This document shows, one piece after another, positions 1-13,200 of a DNA stretch of 64,000 bases; the first letter of the stretch is position 1, and the number at the start of each line of letters is the position of its first letter. Both the position numbers and the translations under genes were made by a program. The notes below the pieces were generated by a model. It saw only the letters and a program-made list of their open reading frames with translations, did no database searches and had not been told where the DNA came from. The stretch covers positions 16,587,203 to 16,651,202 of the forward strand of contig CM031869.1 in NCBI GenBank assembly GCA_018697195.1. Reading direction: 5' to 3'. Origin of the DNA: Certhia americana (Eukaryota > Chordata > Aves > Passeriformes > Certhiidae).

Positions 1-1101
1 ATATGGTTGAATAAATTTGAGTAACTCTTTACAAGTAAATCAAACCAAAATGATTAAAAAAAAAAAAATTGGATGCTCGCTACCAGGCTCTCTCAAAAAA
101 ATCCCATGTGTTTCCAAATACTCTGAGTACAAGATGGTGTGATGCAGCCTGGTGGGTAAACAGCCCTGGAGATGAACCTCTCCAAGGCACTGGGGTTTTT
201 CAGCCTTAGACAATCACTGTTTCCCAAATTAAGGATCAACTTGGCGATTAATTGACAGCATCTTTCAAAAAATCAATTCTCTTGCCTCTCACTTACATTC
301 TGTCTTTTTGTTCAAGTAATTCTGTGAGGTTTTCAAAAATAAAATTTGCAAATTAAGATTAATTTCTAACAGGATCCTTGGCCAGATCTCCCTCTCTGTT
401 GCAGCAGATGGACTTTTGTGTGAAATATTTTTCCTTAGTTGCTATAGAAACATGCCAACATATTTCTGCTTAAGTGATTTGCTGGAGAACTGTTTGTTGT
501 GTTGCCCAATGCTGACAGGAGTGAATCATTTTTAGTCTTCAGTCAAGGCTGATTAAAAACTGGTCTCTGGGTGTCTAACTGCTGCAGACTGCTGCTTACA
601 GGGGGGACATCCTGCTAAAGTCATTATGGCTGGGACATTTGCAGCATGCCTTGAAGAATGTGGACGAGGCAGGTGAAAGGTTAAAGCTACAAAAATTACT
701 AAAAGCTGAGAAAAACTCAAGGCTGAAACACAACTGGATGTAAAAAACAAGGCAGAAAATTTATGATGAACTTTAAAAAGATGATTTATAGGATGATTTG
801 TTCTAGAAGGCAGTTATGATAGAAACAATTCCGAAATTATATTTTCACGTGAAAGGACAGGTCATGTGTCTTCCAAAAGGTGTTTGAAGGAATGAACCAA
901 GTCCATCCATGTCAGGCACTGCAAGGACCCTGCCCACAGCCAAGAGCAGCGGATCTGGCCCCTGCAAGTCCCACACCACAAACACAGCTCAGGGTATCCC
1001 ACCAGTGATGTTTTCTCATAAATCAGAGCTCAAATGCTTTGCTGTTGAGAACCAAGTGAACCTAACATTATCAGCAGCAAACTGAAGATGCTGGAGACAG
1101 A
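1..1101. other. Unique non-coding sequence
   Basis: No gene or recognised repeat is visible. The stretch is A/T-leaning with stops in all frames at short intervals. A run of 13 A occurs at 56-68; no element could be seen attached to it, so it is more likely a simple homopolymer than a retroposon tail. Confidence 0.6.
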
Positions 1102-1320
1102 GAATTCAGGAATGGTTTGGGTTGGAAGGGACCTCAAAGCCCATCCAGTGCCATCGCCTGCCATGTCCCCATGGGCAGGGACACCTTCCACTGCCCCAGG
1201 CAGCTCCAAGCCCTGTCCAGTCTGGCCTTGGACACTGCCAGGGATCCAGGGGCAGCCACAGCTGCTCTGGGCACCCTGTGCCAGGGCCTGCCCACCCTCC
1301 CGGGGTGGATTCCTTAGGGA
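1102..1320 (-). mobile_element. CR1 LINE fragment, 3' end, antisense
   Basis: The plus strand begins with the antisense CR1 3' block (AATGGTTTGGGTTGGAAGGGA at 1111) and continues through the recognisable motifs 'GGCAGGGACACCTTCCACTG', 'GGCCTTGGACACTGCCAGGG' and 'GCTCTGGGCACCCTGTGCCA', ending near a 'GGATTCCTTAGG' segment that corresponds to the usual 'AAGAATTTCTTCCT'. CR1 is the dominant LINE of birds; copies are usually 5' truncated and lack target-site duplications, as here. The element's sense is the minus strand. Three overlapping plus-strand reading frames of 66-104 codons across it are by-products of the repeat and not genes. Confidence 0.93.
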
Positions 1321-3566
1321 ACAGTCAACGTGCAGGTGTGTGATTAATCCAAGTATTTCCTCTCTGTGTTCCAGACAGAGGAGGTACAGCCTCAGAAATT
1401 GAAACTAAAATCCTTTGCCCTCAGTTTTTCAGGAGCTGGTGCTGAGGGTTATTTCACCTGTTTTCCAACAGCCCTGCTGTGCCTCAGTTCTCCCCTTGTA
1501 AAGCTCAGCAGAGGACACTGTTCAAAGGCCACTGCTGTGGGACCTACTCCTTAAATCTTCCTGTGAGAAGAAAATGATCACACAGTGTTTGGAGGTTCAC
1601 AGCATCTCAGGAAGGTGTGTGGAAAAAAGCAAACGTTGAGATTAGACAGAGGAAGCAATTCCCACTTCCCTCAGAAGCCAAACCAAGATACAGTCATATT
1701 AAATTGCTTCTTAAATATAAATTTCCTTGTTTTGACAATAATCTGTTAAGTAATTGAATGTTTAAAATAAGGGTTTTAATGAACTGTCCTGCAGAGCTGG
1801 CTGCCCAGCCTGCATTTTGTGAGCTACTAAGAGATCTGCTACTCAGGGTTAGCTCTGAGCCATGCGCTGGTGAGCCCTCAGAGTTGTTTATAACAGCCTC
1901 TTTAACTGGCATTTACTCCCTGCTCTAACATTTTCTCCATTTCTGTCCCTATTTTTGAAGTACACTCCCACAGTGGCAGCTCTCCAACTCCTCTTACCTC
2001 CAAGAGAAGGCAGGCTACCAGCTACCTTTATAGTTGAAGCCAATTTTTCTGCTTGGACAGCTTACAGGGGATCTTAGTTGATGGAATAGTTGATTCTCTG
2101 CCCATGGCAAGCATATGAGTCATCTCTCCAAAAAATATAACCTTGCTGTCCCTCTCTGAGACATGGAGAGGCCTGAGGGACCAAGAGGCTCTCTGGATAC
2201 AGCTGAAGTTATAATGTTATTTCTGTTATGTCCAAGGTTTGTATGATTTAAAGGTAACTTGCAGGAGATGGAGGACCAGGGAAGTCCACCCAGAAAGTAA
2301 TTTTGTTCTTGGTCCAATGAAGGTGAACCCATGAAGTCATTAGCAGGATACTCTGGAGGAACACAGGCAGAAGAGTCGAACACTGCTCTCATCCAGGCTC
2401 CTTCACTGCCCAGCTTGGAGCCCTTGATGAGTTACTTGGATTTTCATCATGTGGTGCTTCCATGTCTCCCGGCATGTGCAAACACAAACATCCAGCCCCT
2501 ATGCCAGTTGGAAAATTGGCATTTTTATGCCATTTTTGTTCCTGAGGCATAAGGATCTGCAGCAGAAGACAGTCTCTTACAAAGAAATGTTCAGATATGT
2601 CCCCTCTGCCTTGCTGAGCCTGCACATCTAGAAGAGGACACAATCCAGTCAGGAGCAGCCTCACCTCACTGCAGAGTTTGTAGAATTACAGCAGGGCTTC
2701 AGGCTTGGGAGTTCAAGTACCCTTTGGTGGGTGTAGAGGCAAGTTTGGAGACATTTATTAAATCAATTCTCCAAGTACTTCTAAAATAGTAGCAGTAAAG
2801 AAGTCAAAATTCCTTCCCAGTCCTCATATATCTCTGTAGTTGTGGAGCATGAACTTTTCTGGAGGCTCCAGTCCTGGAAAGTATGATGCCTGTTAATTTG
2901 GACAGGTAGATTGTCCCACTGAACTCCATCAGATGTACTGCAGATTGATGGAAAACACTACTCTGCTTTCTTTGGCATTAGGTGACAGTTTGGAAGAGTT
3001 CTTCAAGAATTATGAAACAAAAAAAATGTTGGCTGAATGTCCTATTTCTGAAAAGAAACGAACTTCAAATGTTCCTCCTCATCAATGACCCCCCCTCTGT
3101 TAGAGACAGGAACTGGACAGACCCTCAGGTCTCCTGCAGGGTGGGATCCTTATGCTCTTGGATTCCTTGGTTTGCCACAGATCATTGAGCCTCTCCTGTG
3201 AGTTTCAGGGAGCTCTTGCATTCATCAAAGCATGGTTCTGTTCTCCTGCTCTTTGCCTTTCAGTACTGATGGAGACATGGATGAATGAAGACAGATAAGG
3301 GGTAGGCACAAAGCAACAGGCTCCAAATTTCTTGTGAATTTAATAGCAGAGCATTTGGAAGGGTAACAGTGCTCCTGTTACAGAATCTCAAAGCATGGAG
3401 GTCTCATTTAAATTACCAAAGGGTCCAGTTTGCTTTTAAAGGCTTCTTTTGAGGGAGACAGAAAATACCAAACAGAAATGTTTGGTGAAAGCTCTGAGGT
3501 TTCCCCTGCCTCAGGAGATGGAACATCTTGGGAAGTGGAGTTCTACATGATCCTTTTACCCATTCT
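1321..3566. other. Unique non-coding sequence
   Basis: No gene, RNA gene or repeat could be recognised. Open frames of 60-91 codons near 2.1-2.7 kb occur on both strands and overlap one another, which is the pattern of chance frames. No convincing acceptor-donor pair encloses a long open frame. Confidence 0.55.
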
Positions 3567-3640
3567 TCATGGAAAGGGTGGTCAGCCTTTGGAAGGGACT
3601 GCCCAGGGAGGTGTTGGAGTCCCCATCCCAAGCCCTTAGG
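3567..3640 (+). mobile_element. Short CR1 LINE fragment, sense
   Basis: The words 'GGAAAGGGTGGTCAGCCTTTGGAA' (split: GGAAAGGGTGGTCAG then CCTTTGGAAGG) followed by 'CTGCCCAGGGAGGTGTTGGAGTC' match the part of the CR1 3' region that lies just after the ORF2 stop, normally 'agaaagggtggtcaggcattggaa...ggctgcccagggaggtggtggagtcacc'. Similarity fades after the 'CCCCATCCC' at about 3630. Both the 5' side and the 3' tail are missing, so this is an eroded or deleted internal piece. Confidence 0.8.
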
Positions 3641-5019
3641 ATGCACTACCCAAGGACTTGTTTCAGTTCTGGGAAGCCTCTACAAGGAAGGATATCTTTT
3701 CCATTATCCCAGAAATCGTTTGCAGATTCTTCTGCATTAACCAAATCTCTTCCTCCCTGCTGATTACTCATCCTCATATTTATAACTAGTTCTTCAACAA
3801 GCTCCCCCTGCATGAAAACAAATTTTGTCATAACAATAATTCCAGCTCAACTGTCCATTATCTCAGCTTATTCAGCCTCATAGTTAATATTATTTCATAG
3901 TGCATTTGAAGAAACCCGAATCCCCACCCTGATTTGATTCCTTTCTGCATCTGTCTGGGTTTCTGTGGGAACCACCAACCTCTGTTTCCCTGCCAAAGGA
4001 ATGCCAGCTCTTTAGATACAAGGTCCCTGGGAAGCAGCTGTGACTGTCCCCCAGGAACATTTTTGACAAGGCAGAGAAGGAAGCACACTTCTAGGCTGAC
4101 ATGGCTTTTCCCCATAAACACCCAAGTCAGAATTTTTCAAGACAAGAGAATACCATCTTTTTCCATGTTTGTGCCTATTGTGATAACATTTAGCTGTGAA
4201 AATGGCAGAGGAAATTTAATTTGAGAGAAATCCATAAACAAGAATGACCTTATCCAGGGCAGAACTCTGTAAGTTCTGAAGTGTTTTGGAGGTAATGTGG
4301 TGACTCTTTCCACCTGTATCTTCTGGAAGGGTCAGTGGTGGGTGTGAGAATGCTGCCCCTGCACACAGCCCCTCCGAGGAGTCTCTGGGCTGAGCACCAG
4401 GTGTTTCCAGTGACTAGCAGAAGGGAATCCTTGCTTTGGCTTGGTTGGGAGGCTCTACTATAAATACAAATACTGATTGTTGCTGTTTTCAGAACAGCAT
4501 GGTGATGAAGAGGAACAGAGAAATTCAGGAGCTTGGCAGGAGAGACACAAGGCTGTAACTCTCTGGGCTGGGAAGTGTTTGCAGAGCCAGTGGGACCTGC
4601 TTCCTGAAAGTCACAGCCAGTGCTGCCAAATGGTTCTTAGAACAAACTCTGTGTGGAACTGCACCAAGACTGGACTACTGAGTAGCACCAAATCCCAGCA
4701 ACTGCAGGGATGCACTGTCCAGGGTTTTCTGTTAGTCCCTTAGAAGTAGAACCAGTAACAAACTGCATATAGCAAAGTAAAAAGATATTTCAAAAACCTA
4801 TATTTTAAAAATGCTGCTGAGAACTGGTGATGCTCTTAAAAATGCCATCATGCTCAGGGTCACACGAACTGTCCTGTACTGCTTCATGCCAGAATTTCAT
4901 GTAGACAGTAGATTATTAGGAAGAAACCCATAGTGTTGCAGTCATGATGGCCCAGGTACCCCATAGGCTTGGAGAGGGACACCAGTGACCCTGTGCAGAG
5001 CTGGCAGCCTGTCCTGATG
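3641..5019. other. Unique non-coding sequence
   Basis: No recognised gene or mobile element. Frames of 60-96 codons are present on both strands around 3.65-4.75 kb but lack any protein family signature and overlap in opposing directions. Confidence 0.55.
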
Positions 5020-5095
5020 CCCCCAGGGCTGTGACATGGATGTGTCCCCAGGCCTGTGACACAGATGTGTCCCCCGGGCTGTGACATGGATGTGC
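5020..5095. repeat. Three-unit tandem repeat, 25-26 bp period
   Basis: Three successive units of the form CCCCCAGGGCTGTGACATGG plus ATGTGT occupy 5020-5045, 5046-5070 and 5071-5095. The middle unit differs by CA for TG changes (ACACAGATGTGT). This is a short, imperfect minisatellite. It creates overlapping minus-strand frames rich in repeated Cys-His-Ser peptides, which are artefacts of the repeat. Confidence 0.85.
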
Positions 5096-7009
5096 AGCCC
5101 ATGGCACTCAGCCAGGGCTCTCCTGCTGATTTGGATGCATTCAGATGCTGGTTGTCACTACATTTCACATATGTCACCAAAATGAACATCTGACAGCCAT
5201 GGCAAGAACTGCAAACATTGGTTTCTCCCCTCCCCCCTCCTTTTCCTAATTTGCAAATTCATTTTGATTGTGCTTATTGTTGCTCTTGGGTTTTATTTTA
5301 TATTCACTCAGATACTCACTAAAAGCATATTTGAGTTTAATACATGAATGTTCATGCGAAAAATGCAACATGAGATGCAACACCAGGTTGTACCAAAGCT
5401 GCTGCCAGACTCTGACATGGAGACAACAGTCCAGACAGAATTCATCCAGAGCTTTCCCTGTACAACCATGTACATACATGCAATTACATTTTGTGAAAGC
5501 GAAACCCACAAATTTTATTTTAAGCTTTTCTCCAGCCAACACACCTTCTGTTATTAATCTAATTTTCCTGGATCCCTCTAGGGAAGACAGTCTACTTTTT
5601 TCCCAGTGCCTTCTCCCAGTTCTCTTGCTTATAACAATTATGTTTTATCCAGCCTGGGAGCAACGAGCCCTTATTTGCATTAATCACAAGTAACCAACAT
5701 GTGCAGAATTCCAAACACGGTGTGAATCCTGTTGGAAAAATAATTCCCAGTGAGACATAGAAATGTGTTTTTATTCACCATGTGCTCACAAAGCTTTAGC
5801 AGGATAGGACCCTGGGGTTGTAAAAGGGACCTGACTGGCCCAGTACTGAAGCAGCCACTAGAGCAGGGAGTGCAGAGGAGGCCATCAGTACTGCTGTGGA
5901 TTCTGTAGGTGACCCTCCCCATTTGGACATGGACCAAGTCCTTGTTCCCAGGCTGGTGAGGGCAGCTCATGCTCCCTCCATCCATGAGGATTCTCAAGGA
6001 AAAAAGCTCCACCCCTGACCAGCTGTGGAAATGAAGAACTCTTGTGACAATAGGACCTGAAGAGTTTTACAGAGTATCTTGAATAAATTCCTCAGCAGCT
6101 GGAGCTGGAGTTACCCAGATAGTTCCTGGAGTAAAAAATGCTGCACAATGGAAAACCTGGAAGATGAGTTTGACAAATCCTCACCTTGTGCAAATGCCCA
6201 TGGCCCCCCTGACTTCACCTGCCTCCCCTCTTTCAGCTGCAGCTCTCCCCCATCACTTTAGGAAAGCTCAGGAGTTGTAGCTGCAGCCATTTACTCCCAA
6301 AAATTCAGGCTATCCAGTGAGGTAAATCACTCTGCCACCACAAGAATTTCTATCAGCAGAGATCTGAATTTAAGTTACATTCTCACGCAGAAGTGTTACC
6401 TGGGTTCCTGAAAACTGAGCTCTCAGAGTGTCCCAAGGTGTTGGAGCTTAAGCACCGTAAGATCTGTGGGTTTAAACAAAGCCCAGTTCAATGTGTTGTA
6501 TTTATGAATAGTCCCTGAACCCACCACCTTCCATCAGTTTACAGAGCACTAAATCAAAGACACTGATGATAAGAATATGCTTTCTTCAATCTGATCTTTA
6601 AAATTCCTTACTCAGTCCTTGGAAATCTGAAATGAAATATTATTTATGAAGTCCTGCAGTAAGAGCGCAGTCTGGGTGTGATGAATTACTAGCAGCGAGC
6701 TAAGGTTTTAATTTTTTTCCCAAATGCAGAATCCAGTCCCTTGTGTGAGCTCTCTCCTCCATGGCTCTGTTGCAGACGTCTCTGCAAGATCCTTCCCCTC
6801 CTTCAGCCTCCTCTGGCTGCCAGCAGGAGATGCCAACAGCCCTGAAGGGCTGGGCACAGCCCCAGGGAGCAGCTCTGGTCGGAATATACTGAAAAGGCTT
6901 CAGAGCAAGGGGGTCATACAGCAGGAGGGGACAGGCCAGGGGAGGAGGGCAGGTGTGCTCCCCCACTCAGAAAAAACCTCTCATCTGATGGCTCAAAACA
7001 TTGGACCAC
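5096..7009. other. Unique non-coding sequence with a two-strand open block
   Basis: No gene recognised. Between about 5246 and 5693 frames are open on both strands (141 codons plus, 98 and 67 codons minus) because stops happen to be sparse; the peptides show no family motif. The rest is ordinary A/T-leaning sequence. Confidence 0.5.
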
Positions 7010-7250
7010 AGAAACCCAGAATGGTTTGGGTTGGAAGGGATATTGAACATCATGTCATCACTATCCCAGGCTGCCCCAAACCCTGTCCAGCCTGGCCTTG
7101 GACATTCCCTAGGACCCAGGGGCAGGCACAGCCTCTCTGGGCACCCTGTGCCAGGGCCTGCCCACCCTCACAGAGAAGAATTCCTTCCATATATCCAGTG
7201 CAAACCTTCTCTGCTTCATTCTAGGTCCATTTCCCTTTGTCTTGTCTCTG
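7010..7250 (-). mobile_element. CR1 LINE fragment, 3' end, antisense
   Basis: From 7012 the plus strand reads 'ACCCAGAATGGTTTGGGTTG' then 'GAAGGGATATTGAACATCATG', followed by 'CTGTCCAGCCTGGCCTTGGA', 'CTCTCTGGGCACCCTGTGCC' and 'AGAAGAATTCCTTCC', ending with 'CATTTCCCTTTGTCTTGTC'. This is the full usual 3' segment of avian CR1 in antisense. It extends further inward than the copy at 1102, since the part antisense to 'GACAAGGGGAAATGG' is present. It is 5' truncated and has no visible target-site duplication. Overlapping frames of 166-170 codons crossing it are accidental. Confidence 0.93.
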
Positions 7251-10200
7251 AATCCAACACACAGGCAAACCCAGAGGGGATGAATATATCTAAGGGACAA
7301 TTCTGGGGGACATGGTGGGTTCAGCTGCTGGAGAAGCTGCATTTGTTGATAGCAGCTCATATGTTGAACAGTTTATACAACAGGAACAAGCAAAGTGTCA
7401 GGGTCCCTATGTGCCAACACCTCCCTCCACTGTCACCAAAGGACTTAGAACCTGCACAGCATTTTAACTCTAATGTTATTATTAAAAATATTCTGCATTC
7501 AGTAAAAATATAAAGCTCTTGTTTGAGAAGCAAAATTCAGGACCATAAGCAGGAACTGCCTTTAACATTGCAAAAACACCCATCCTTCTCCAGCAGAGTT
7601 CTCACTGAAGTCTGAGCACAAATGTGAAGTCTGAGCCTGTGATTGTGAAATGAAATGAAGGTGTGATTGTTTGGTTCTGTGTAACCATGGGAAGAACAAT
7701 TCACCACCATGAACATGCAAAATTCAGGGCTGCTGCCACCTCTGAACCAATTTTGACATTCATTTTTCTGTGCCTTTCATAAACCATAAGTTTCATCTGT
7801 TCTGGAACTGAGTCATGATTTTCTTCCCTAAAAAGAAAAGTTTTCATGTTAATTTTTTTATTACTCTAATACGGCAACTATCCTATATGTGTAGATAAAC
7901 TGTGAATCAGGTGAGAAACCCAGGAAACTTTCCAAACACAGATATACTTCATATTTCACTTATTCCACATGGATATCAAGCAGGGTTCAATGGAAACTGT
8001 ATGGGAACAGGAAGCCGAGCACATATTGTTCACCCATGTAATTGAGAAAATGTAGGGCTGGAAAAGGGCAAATCAGATGGATGGTGTTTACATGTTCCTG
8101 TAATAGAAATTGGGCTAGAGACTATAGAGTTGCACAGTCAAGTTCTCAGGAGTCAGCTTAAATTCATTAAGTTGTTAAAACTTTCCTGGGTATGAGATGC
8201 ACTGGTAACACTGTTGTATTGCAGGGCAACCAGCTCTTAAAATACCATCTCCTCTTCCCCCCAGAGATGAGATACACAGGGTAACAAATTCATAACTGAA
8301 TCATATACAATTGGCATAACTTTCAGCATGAAAAAAATTAGTTTCCATCCCTTAAATTATGTATTAACTGGTAGGACAAGATTTAGACATAGCTCTTGTC
8401 TGACATGGGACAGTAGACATTGAAGCAGGAGACCTGAAACCCAATTATCACAAAATTTAATGAAAATACGTTTTCCTCCAGAGAAAGATGTACTTTTCTA
8501 GGCTGTCCTCTTCACACCTCTGTTTGGTCAGTAAAGTGTCAAGTCACCATTTGTTCTATGAGTATTTTGGATTACAGTCACAGGGGAAACCAAAAAGCTG
8601 AAGACAGGAGTTGCACAAGTCCTGTTTGTGTGTAATTTGAAAAAAACAAAATAGAAGGAGACATTATTAGTAATAGCTGAGACGTGAATAGGAGCTGTAG
8701 GTTTGAGTCTGGCAATGAACCAAGCTCTGCATCAACACTGAAGAAATAGACTTGGCGTCTCCCGAGGACAAGTGAGCCCCATGTGTGGAAAGGAAGGAGA
8801 GAATGAGAGCCTTTGGGTTCAGCACAGCTCCTCCGTCCCTGCTGCTGTTTCAGGGAGAGGCCTGGCTCAGAGCAGACAGTGCCAGCTGCCTCCCTGCAAG
8901 CACCCTGTCCAGAACTGCTCTGGCTCTGCCAGGTCACCTCCTTGGCACAGCAGGTTTCTCAAGGGAACTAAACTGTCCACAGACATGTAGTTCTTCTCAG
9001 AAACCCTTTTATAAAAGAAGCCCCTACCCCAACTTTCTCATGCACAGCTTGGATTCCAATATCCCATCTCTGTCATCCAGGGCAAAATCTTTGCCTAAGT
9101 GGAATTGCTTTGCTCCCAGAAACCAAGAGCTTTTCTGGGAATTTTTCTTTTCTCTTACATTGATTGGGAACCACTGCAAAGGCTCTCCAAACATGAAACA
9201 CTCTGAGCCTGAAAACCTCTGCAGATGGCATGAAGGTATCTCCAAGTAGTAGCTGGTGGTGGAGAAATGTGTTGGGCTGATGGCAATCTTGGGCACAGGT
9301 CCCTTTGCGCAGCCACAGGACATAGGCAGCAAGTGGCAGATGACATCTGCTGTGGTTCCCTTCCCTGACACAACTCTCTCGTGCCCTGGTGGCTCAGGAG
9401 AGGGTGGAAATTAATTCAAACTATTTTTATTGGCCTGCTTGTTGCTACACAACACATCCTTCCATCAGAAAGAGGAACATTGTAGTTCCTCTCATCCCCT
9501 TCCAGAGACATTTCAAATAGGTGGAGGTTTAAATCCCACAAGTGAAAGCTACAGACATAAATTCCACATTTGTTTGTGTGAATCTGCACATGGCCAACCT
9601 TACAGAATGCAAACCAAACCCCAATAATGGGACCCAGATTGAAATGAAAACCAGCTCTCCACAATGAGAGACAGATTCTCATGTCTGAGAAGTTTGTAGT
9701 CAGCTACAATAAAAATCAAGCTCTGCAGCTCGGCCAGCCCCCAAGCCTTCATAAATATCACTTTTCCCTTGTTTTATTGTTAGCAGAAGCAGTTTGGCAG
9801 TGGATGCCACCACACTATTAGTAAACACACGTCATTATAAACACAGAACAGAGACCATAATAACCATCAAGGAAAAAGAAGGAATGAATTACACAATCCA
9901 CCAACTCCTAAGAAACCAATTTCAGGAATACAAGGCAGCTCCATCTGGAGCTGTCACCATGACACCCCACACCTGACACATTCTGCCATGTCTTCCTGAG
10001 CTTTGATGCTCTGTGTGAAGACAGAGAAGGTGTAAAAAGGACCTGGTGGCTTCCTGTATTGTCTGAAAATGACTCCACACCAAGAGACAATTTCTTCCCT
10101 GCCAGACTGGCAGAACCAGCCAGGTTTACAAGAACCAGGCTGTGATCCTTTTGCCCTTTAACCACCACAAATAATAACACATGTTCTGAGAACTGAAATG

Positions 10201-13200
10201 AGCTATTGCTTCTATGGGATCCATCCACACAGGGGACCAGAAACTCTTGGCTGCCCAAGCATCTGTGAGAGCCTGATGATTCAAGGAGTGGTATTTGAGT
10301 TCAGGACTCCAGGGAATTCCTGCAGAATTTTAGAGGCGAAAATCATGCACTCCTGATGCTGGTGGGCTCTGCTGCCCCTCAATGGCCCTGTTGGGAGGGG
10401 AAGCTCTGCTCAGCTCATCTCTCTCTTGCAGGTCCCTCCTTTCCTTTGGCAGCTGACAAGAAAGCAAAATGAGTGTGGCTACACAGCAAGACAGAGCCAA
10501 ATGGAGCATAACAGAAAGAGGAGCCTGTGATTTGTCCTTTTGGCATCATTCAGAAAATTTTATTCTTTTCTACATGTTCCAGAGTCCTCTTGGACCTGTT
10601 TTAAACAGATGGCATTGCACGAACGTGGGTCAGTGTCTGCATTCCTACAGAAAAGGAGATGGAAATATGCCTGAGAATCCTCTGCACCCTCTACCTGAGA
10701 GGAAAAAAAATGTCCCACAGTTTGATTAAAGTTCTCAGTATTGGATGCAGATGAGTGACAATTTCTCAGCAATTTTAGCAACATCCCTACAGAATTCAGG
10801 AAAATGGTTTGAAGCAGTATTTTCCAAGAGGAATTGCTGGAGAGAGTTTCTAAAGCCAACACGTGCAGTTCAGAGAGAACACCACTAACTGGGCTGCTAC
10901 AGCTCATGGCCAACTGCTCCTCCTGCCCCTGTCCTGCTGTGGACCATGCCAGCAGCCACAGTTGCCTCTGGAATGTCCACTCCTGTGGAAGGGACCTCAG
11001 GAATGCCCATAAGGGCTGGACAAGCCATGCATGTGCTGGACATCCCATAGCAGCAGAGGCTGGGGATGAGCTTTGAAGGGTTCAGACGGAGACTTTGAGT
11101 GCACCCTTAAAATAAGGGGGGAATTCACACCTCTAGGGGCTGCTTTTCACTTGCTCTCCAGACTCAGCAAGGAAGCAGTGGGGGGATTTAAATTAAGGAA
11201 CCAAAGATGCTACACAGCTTAAAACGAAGTTTAAAGACTGTAAAACAATGAGACCTGCAGAAAAATGCTGTATTTCCAGCATTCAGAAGTACTCCAGCAC
11301 AGGAAAGCTGGATGTTCTGTCTCAATTAAAAACGAGGACTAAATGAAGCACACAGTTGTTCAGTGCATAATTGGGGTTGGCACAAGGCACAATAAAGTGG
11401 CTGTCCCAGTGTCAGTGTCACAGTGTTGTTGAAAGGCTGGAGCAATAAAGGCAGAGCAGCAAACGGGGTTTAGTGCTTGGCAAATGGTAAATTCTTCTCT
11501 GAGCAGCTCAAGAAAACCCAAGAGTCTTTCAGTTTCACAGAATTTTCTACTCCCATTCCCTTTGCTGACAAAAACGTCATATTGTCAGAAGAGGGGACAC
11601 ATTCACAGTGAAATGCTGACTGAATTCTGATACAAAATCTGAGCCAGGCCTACATAAACTGAATAGAAATACAGCTTCTAGAAGTGGAAGAATCACAGCA
11701 ACTGAGCCTCCATAAACTATTTGGGGGTTTGATGCTGTATTGATCATAACAGTACAATTGGACATTAATATTAATTCTGGATTCAAAACATCTCATTTTT
11801 TTCCCCAATATTTTGCATGGATTTACCTATAACTGTTTGGAATGGGCTCACAGCAGAGTTCAGGTGATGATCCAAACAGGGAATAAATTCAAATGTGTTT
11901 TCTTGACTCTGATAAGAGAGAAGATATTTCTGGCAGACAAGACACACATACAGCTGGCCCAAGAGACACTTGGGGAGTATGCCAGAAGAACAAGTGGGAA
12001 AATATCAAGGCAGTTCCAGGTAAAAAAATTGGATTCCTGATTTTAAAAGAAATTATATTTGGCATTGACTTTGCTTGTGGTGTTGGTGAATCACCCATAA
12101 TAATGTACCCAGGACAACAACAGTGACAGGCAGCAATTAAGATAATCGAAAAGTCTCAGCTTAGGTACAGAGTTAAGCTGAACCAGCCTGCTTTAAATAC
12201 AACTAAGTCAACATACGCATTTTCATAATAATTTGTGATTTAAGATGTGACTTTTGCACATATTCCCCATCAAAGAGAAAATATAGCATCCACATTGACT
12301 ACTTCTGTCTGTGCTAGAGAGTATTATTTTCAAGTTCTTCTGGCTACCAGAAATAATGCCAAGAGCTGAAAGAATTGCTTCTGGCACCTGAACGTTGCGC
12401 CCTTTTTCCCAAACACAGCCTGGTACCAGTGATGCCCCACTAGCTGGGAATTCCCAGGCTGGCAAGCACAGGCAGCTCCCAGCAATTCTCACTGCAGTGA
12501 AGGTGCTCAATGCCTTGGACAGCACAGCCAAGAGGAAGGGTTTCAGGTAGAAGAGAACAGTGTAACTTCATTTAAAGGAGCGGTGCTGTGCTAAGGTGAT
12601 TTTAGGGCCCACTAAAAGTGACACTCCTTACCTTGCCCTTCCTCATCTTCAACACATGGACAGCATAAGGATTTATGGACACTTTTATTGACTAGCATTA
12701 ATTGATTATTAACTCTCTCTATTATGAAATTAACATAGGAACAGAAAACCATATTTCTTTCAATAAAAAAAGCGGGGGAAAGAGTGAGGCTGTTTATGAA
12801 TGTGGGTTGGGAAGAGCCTGGCAGAGCAAAGGAGCCCTAATGCCTTAATGAAGATAAGCAGATGAAAAGGGCCACTGTGGATTGCCAGTGCCTGCAGTTA
12901 AGTGGTGGATTTGGAAACTAATTTCTCTTGATTCATCTTCTGGTTACATTCTGGTTCTTCAGTCAATTATATGTCACCACATCGGGTTTGAGAGCAGATT
13001 CCTGCATAAACAGCCAACAGCAGACAAATCAGCTGGGAAACCCAGCTTTATCACATGAGTTTTGATGAGTGTTGTGGCTGATTTGAGACAGTTCCTCAGG
13101 TGTGTCCATGTCTGTCAGGCTCTCAGATGTTTTGTGTGCCCAGACTACCATGAGGATTTTTTTGCAACTATTCTCAATACGCTCCCAGCTGCTCCCCCAC

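Noticed and set aside
56..68. A13 run as a processed-pseudogene tail
   Set aside because: No coding remnant lies upstream within the window and no flanking duplication could be seen.
6724..7513. Two plus-strand frames of 166 and 170 codons
   Set aside because: Both cross the antisense CR1 at 7010 in different phases, so they cannot both be genuine and are best explained by stop-poor repeat sequence.
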